This document shows, one piece after another, positions 6,677-8,801 of a stretch of 8,801 nucleotides of DNA (position 1 is the first letter of the stretch; every line of letters begins with the position of its first letter). The position numbers were made by a program, and so were the translations under genes. Source of the DNA: Candidatus Omnitrophota bacterium. Its GTDB lineage: Bacteria; Verrucomicrobiota; Verrucomicrobiia; Limisphaerales; UBA1319. Under the pieces are notes generated by a model, which did not search any database, was not told where the DNA came from, and was given only the letters and a program-made list of their open reading frames with translations. Location: positions 1-8,801 of the forward strand of contig JAMCZD010000195.1 in the NCBI GenBank assembly GCA_023473405.1, given 5' to 3'.

Positions 6677-8787
6677 AGTCCAACGAAGACGTCGCTGCGC
6701 GCAAGCTCATCGACAAATTTGTTCCTGAGCCAAACTGGGGACGTCTGCAAGGGCTGTTCGCGACAACGTACGACCTGCGTCCGGACTTCCTTGAGATGGA
6801 TATCCTGCCATCAGTGTTCGGCCTCGGAACATGGGATGACCGCAGTTGGGCTAGTCGGATCGCACTGGAGAAGCGCCTGTGTGAAGTCGAGGCTGCGACA
6901 ATTCTTGCCGAAGCCCGGAGATACCGCGGAAGACCGCGGTCCCTGCGTTTGGAATTCCTGCCTGCCGTTGGCCCTCGTGGGGCCGCTCTCCACGCCAAAA
7001 TAACGGTTCTCCTCTTTGATAAGGCGGTGCGGCTTGTAGTCGCCAGTGCAAATTTGACCGAGCGCGGCTACCGCCAGAATCGTGAAGTCGTTGCGGTGCT
7101 AACAGCGTCTGCCAATTCCAGGAAGGAATCCAGCACAATCAAGGCTGCTGTCACCGGCATGCAGACCGCTCTGGCTCCGTGGCTTTCGCAGGACGCCCGC
7201 AAGTTTCTGGATCTCTGCCTGGACAAGGTCGAGCCATGGGCGAACGGATCGGCTGATCCAGATAATGCATTCGTCTGGACCTATGGGCAAAAGCGCCTGT
7301 GGTCGGAGTTCGTCGGGCGATGGCCTGCCGCCGAAGTCATCCGTAGAATCTCGATTGTGTCCCCGTTTTGGTCCGAAGATGCGGGGACGACGCTGACGGC
7401 CTTTCTGGCGGCGTTGAAGAATGTAAGCCCGCTTGCGGCCGACGCGGAACTCCGGTTGCTGACCGATGCCTTCGAGGATCCCGACGGGGGAATCTTGCCG
7501 GTACTGCCCGCTGGGTATACAGCATTTGACTGGGCGGCTCTCGGTGTGAGGGCGACGGCTCAACCGGTTAGCCCGAAAATCCATTCTGAGGAAGTCGGCG
7601 GAATGGATGGTTTTACAGGCAGACGCTCTCTTCACGCGAAGATCGTGCTCGTTGAAGGCAGCAAGACCGGTCTTGCATACCTCGGTTCGGCGAACTTCAC
7701 TGCGCACGGCTGGGGTTTCCTGGACCATAAGACCGATAGCAACGTCGAAGCCGGCCTAATTGTCCGCCGGTCGGTACGATCCGAGGCGCTCGACCGCTTG
7801 ATGCCCGAGCCTGCAGGAGAGCCGATCCTGCTGACGAGCAGCAACATCCATTGCCTGCGTCCCCCGGAGAACGATGCTGGAGATGACCCATGGCCGGAAT
7901 TCATTAACCGTGTCCTCTTGGCGCCGGCGGCGGGGAACGAAAACGAACTGGCCCTCTCGATTGATATCAATCCCGCCATAGCACCTTCGTCTTGGTCGGC
8001 AAGACTGCTCGATAAGGATGGCAGCCGTGGTGATACGCTCATCGAGGTTGATGCGAACCGAGATCGGTCACAGTCCGTATTCATCCGGGCACTCTCCCCT
8101 GAGATTCTCACCACACTCCTCACCGACCAGGAAATCCTTGTTTCCTGGCCTGACTGTAATAGCGGTCGGCCGCTCCCGCTGAACGTCGAGTCCTCCGCTC
8201 GAACTCGGTTGCCAATTTCGCCCGACAATCAGCGCATCCAGGAAGGTCATCTGCTGTCCTATTATCAGGGCAGGATCGCATGGGAAGATCTCTTCCCTGA
8301 TCCCAATCCACCTGTAGGACCGCCCCCGTATCCGAGCTTGCCCGCACCTCCCGACGCCGGAGTGGATCGATCGCGTATCCAGTCCTATCAAATCCGTGAG
8401 TTTGTGGAGGCGCTGGCCGGAATACGCCAAGACCTCAATGGTGCTACACAGTCGGAGCCGGCCATGCGATTGGCGTTGCTGGGCCCCGTCAGCCCTTTCG
8501 CACTCGCGCAGACCATCCACGAAGCTGTGAAGTCGGGGCGACGAACCCCCACCGCCGCGGCATTCCAAATGGTTGAACTGCTCGCATGCCTGAAATCTGC
8601 TCGTGATCTCCCCGTCCATGACAAGCTTTCTGAATCTTGGGGGCAGCATTTGCAGGATGCCACGAACAAGATTGCACAGCTGCTAAAGCAGGTTGTAGCA
8701 GCACACAAAGACGCCTTCTCCACGAACAAGGCCTTCCTCCGTTATCAAAGGACCGTCCTTGGCGCCGACCTGAAACTCGACATATGA
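6673..8787 (+). CDS. PLD-family protein with two HxK-N active-site halves, probable nuclease
   Basis: A 704-aa protein of the phospholipase D superfamily with two catalytic half-sites in one chain. First: H107-A-K109, S125-A-N127-L-T, then N136-R-E138. Second: H321-A-K323, G338-S-A-N341-F-T, then N357-V-E359. In PLD-family nucleases the His attacks the phosphodiester while Lys and Asn bind the phosphate; two intact halves can form a complete site within one polypeptide. All the named residues are present, so an active enzyme is expected. After about residue 380 a probable beta domain follows, then a Pro-rich linker (542-560) and a helical C-terminal part (about 564-704) of unknown role. No signal peptide or membrane segment is present, so it should act in the cytoplasm, most likely on nucleic acid. 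The ATG overlaps the upstream stop as ATGA, with GGGAG (6656-6660) 12 bases before it; the stop overlaps the next ATG the same way. The context suggests a defence operon in which this is the nuclease subunit. Phospholipase activity is the less likely alternative. Confidence 0.85.
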   Translation: MKSNEDVAARKLIDKFVPEPNWGRLQGLFATTYDLRPDFLEMDILPSVFGLGTWDDRSWASRIALEKRLCEVEAATILAEARRYRGRPRSLRLEFLPAVGPRGAALHAKITVLLFDKAVRLVVASANLTERGYRQNREVVAVLTASANSRKESSTIKAAVTGMQTALAPWLSQDARKFLDLCLDKVEPWANGSADPDNAFVWTYGQKRLWSEFVGRWPAAEVIRRISIVSPFWSEDAGTTLTAFLAALKNVSPLAADAELRLLTDAFEDPDGGILPVLPAGYTAFDWAALGVRATAQPVSPKIHSEEVGGMDGFTGRRSLHAKIVLVEGSKTGLAYLGSANFTAHGWGFLDHKTDSNVEAGLIVRRSVRSEALDRLMPEPAGEPILLTSSNIHCLRPPENDAGDDPWPEFINRVLLAPAAGNENELALSIDINPAIAPSSWSARLLDKDGSRGDTLIEVDANRDRSQSVFIRALSPEILTTLLTDQEILVSWPDCNSGRPLPLNVESSARTRLPISPDNQRIQEGHLLSYYQGRIAWEDLFPDPNPPVGPPPYPSLPAPPDAGVDRSRIQSYQIREFVEALAGIRQDLNGATQSEPAMRLALLGPVSPFALAQTIHEAVKSGRRTPTAAAFQMVELLACLKSARDLPVHDKLSESWGQHLQDATNKIAQLLKQVVAAHKDAFSTNKAFLRYQRTVLGADLKLDI

Positions 8788-8801
8788 TCACACGCTCCCA
8801 G
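8784..8801 (+). CDS. Start of a third gene in the PLD operon (first six codons only)
   Basis: An ATG at 8784 overlaps the TGA of the PLD gene (ATGA, 8784-8787) and opens a frame, MITRSQ, that runs off the right edge. The same overlap joins the two preceding genes, which makes a third translationally coupled gene likely, although no separate ribosome binding site is seen. Six residues cannot identify the product. In operons of this type a DNA or RNA helicase often follows; that is a guess from general knowledge, not from this sequence. Confidence 0.45.

Noticed and set aside
6924..6941. Perfect GC-rich inverted repeat (7-base stem, 4-base loop AAGA)
   Set aside because: It lies inside the PLD coding region, has no following T-run, and encodes an ordinary Arg/Gly-rich segment, so it is neither a terminator nor a mobile-element end; chance codon use explains it.
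7099..7728. Open frame of 209 codons on the minus strand
   Set aside because: It is antisense to the PLD gene across its second active-site half; its composition is typical of a GC-rich shadow frame.
1..8801. tRNA, rRNA, CRISPR array, transposase or integrase
   Set aside because: I saw no cloverleaf-like sequence, regularly spaced repeats, or DDE or tyrosine-recombinase motifs on either strand, so island status rests on gene content alone.

Overview
The window is a gene-dense, GC-rich (high 50s percent by eye) stretch of bacterial accessory DNA. It carries two operons that point away from each other across a roughly 0.3-0.4 kb divergent region (about 4925-5356). Clear Shine-Dalgarno sites, 4-base stop/start overlaps and a Sec/lipobox signal show it is bacterial. 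Nothing fixes the host: a proteobacterium or another high-GC lineage would fit. I see no housekeeping gene, rRNA, tRNA, CRISPR array or insertion sequence.

Left operon (minus strand, read from 4924 down to base 1 and off the edge) has four genes. They are a lipoprotein with a von Willebrand factor A (vWA)-like domain and a degenerate metal site (4924-3422), a small protein with three predicted membrane segments (3419-2970), a divergent tubulin/FtsZ-like GTPase of 523 aa (2954-1383), and a large protein of unknown family that stays open for all 455 codons to the window edge (1365-1). Spacing is tight (overlap or 2, 15 and 17 bases), and the last three genes have good ribosome binding sites. 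The set looks like a filament-forming or nucleotide-switch protein linked to the cell envelope through a membrane protein and an extracytoplasmic vWA lipoprotein.

Right operon (plus strand, from about 5234 to the right edge) has a helical protein of unknown function (ending at 6676), a 704-aa protein with two complete phospholipase D (PLD)-type HxK...N...E half-sites, so probably a nuclease (6673-8787), and the first six codons of a third gene (from 8784). Both junctions are ATGA overlaps, so the genes are probably translationally coupled. PLD-type nucleases coupled to proteins of unknown function and, often, a helicase are typical of anti-phage defence operons. The third gene lies mostly outside the window, so a helicase there is only a guess.

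The working picture is a defence or conflict island: an apparently uncharacterised tubulin/vWA/membrane system next to a PLD-nuclease system. The divergent region holds weak promoter-like elements and two short palindromes. The first codon of the right operon is uncertain.
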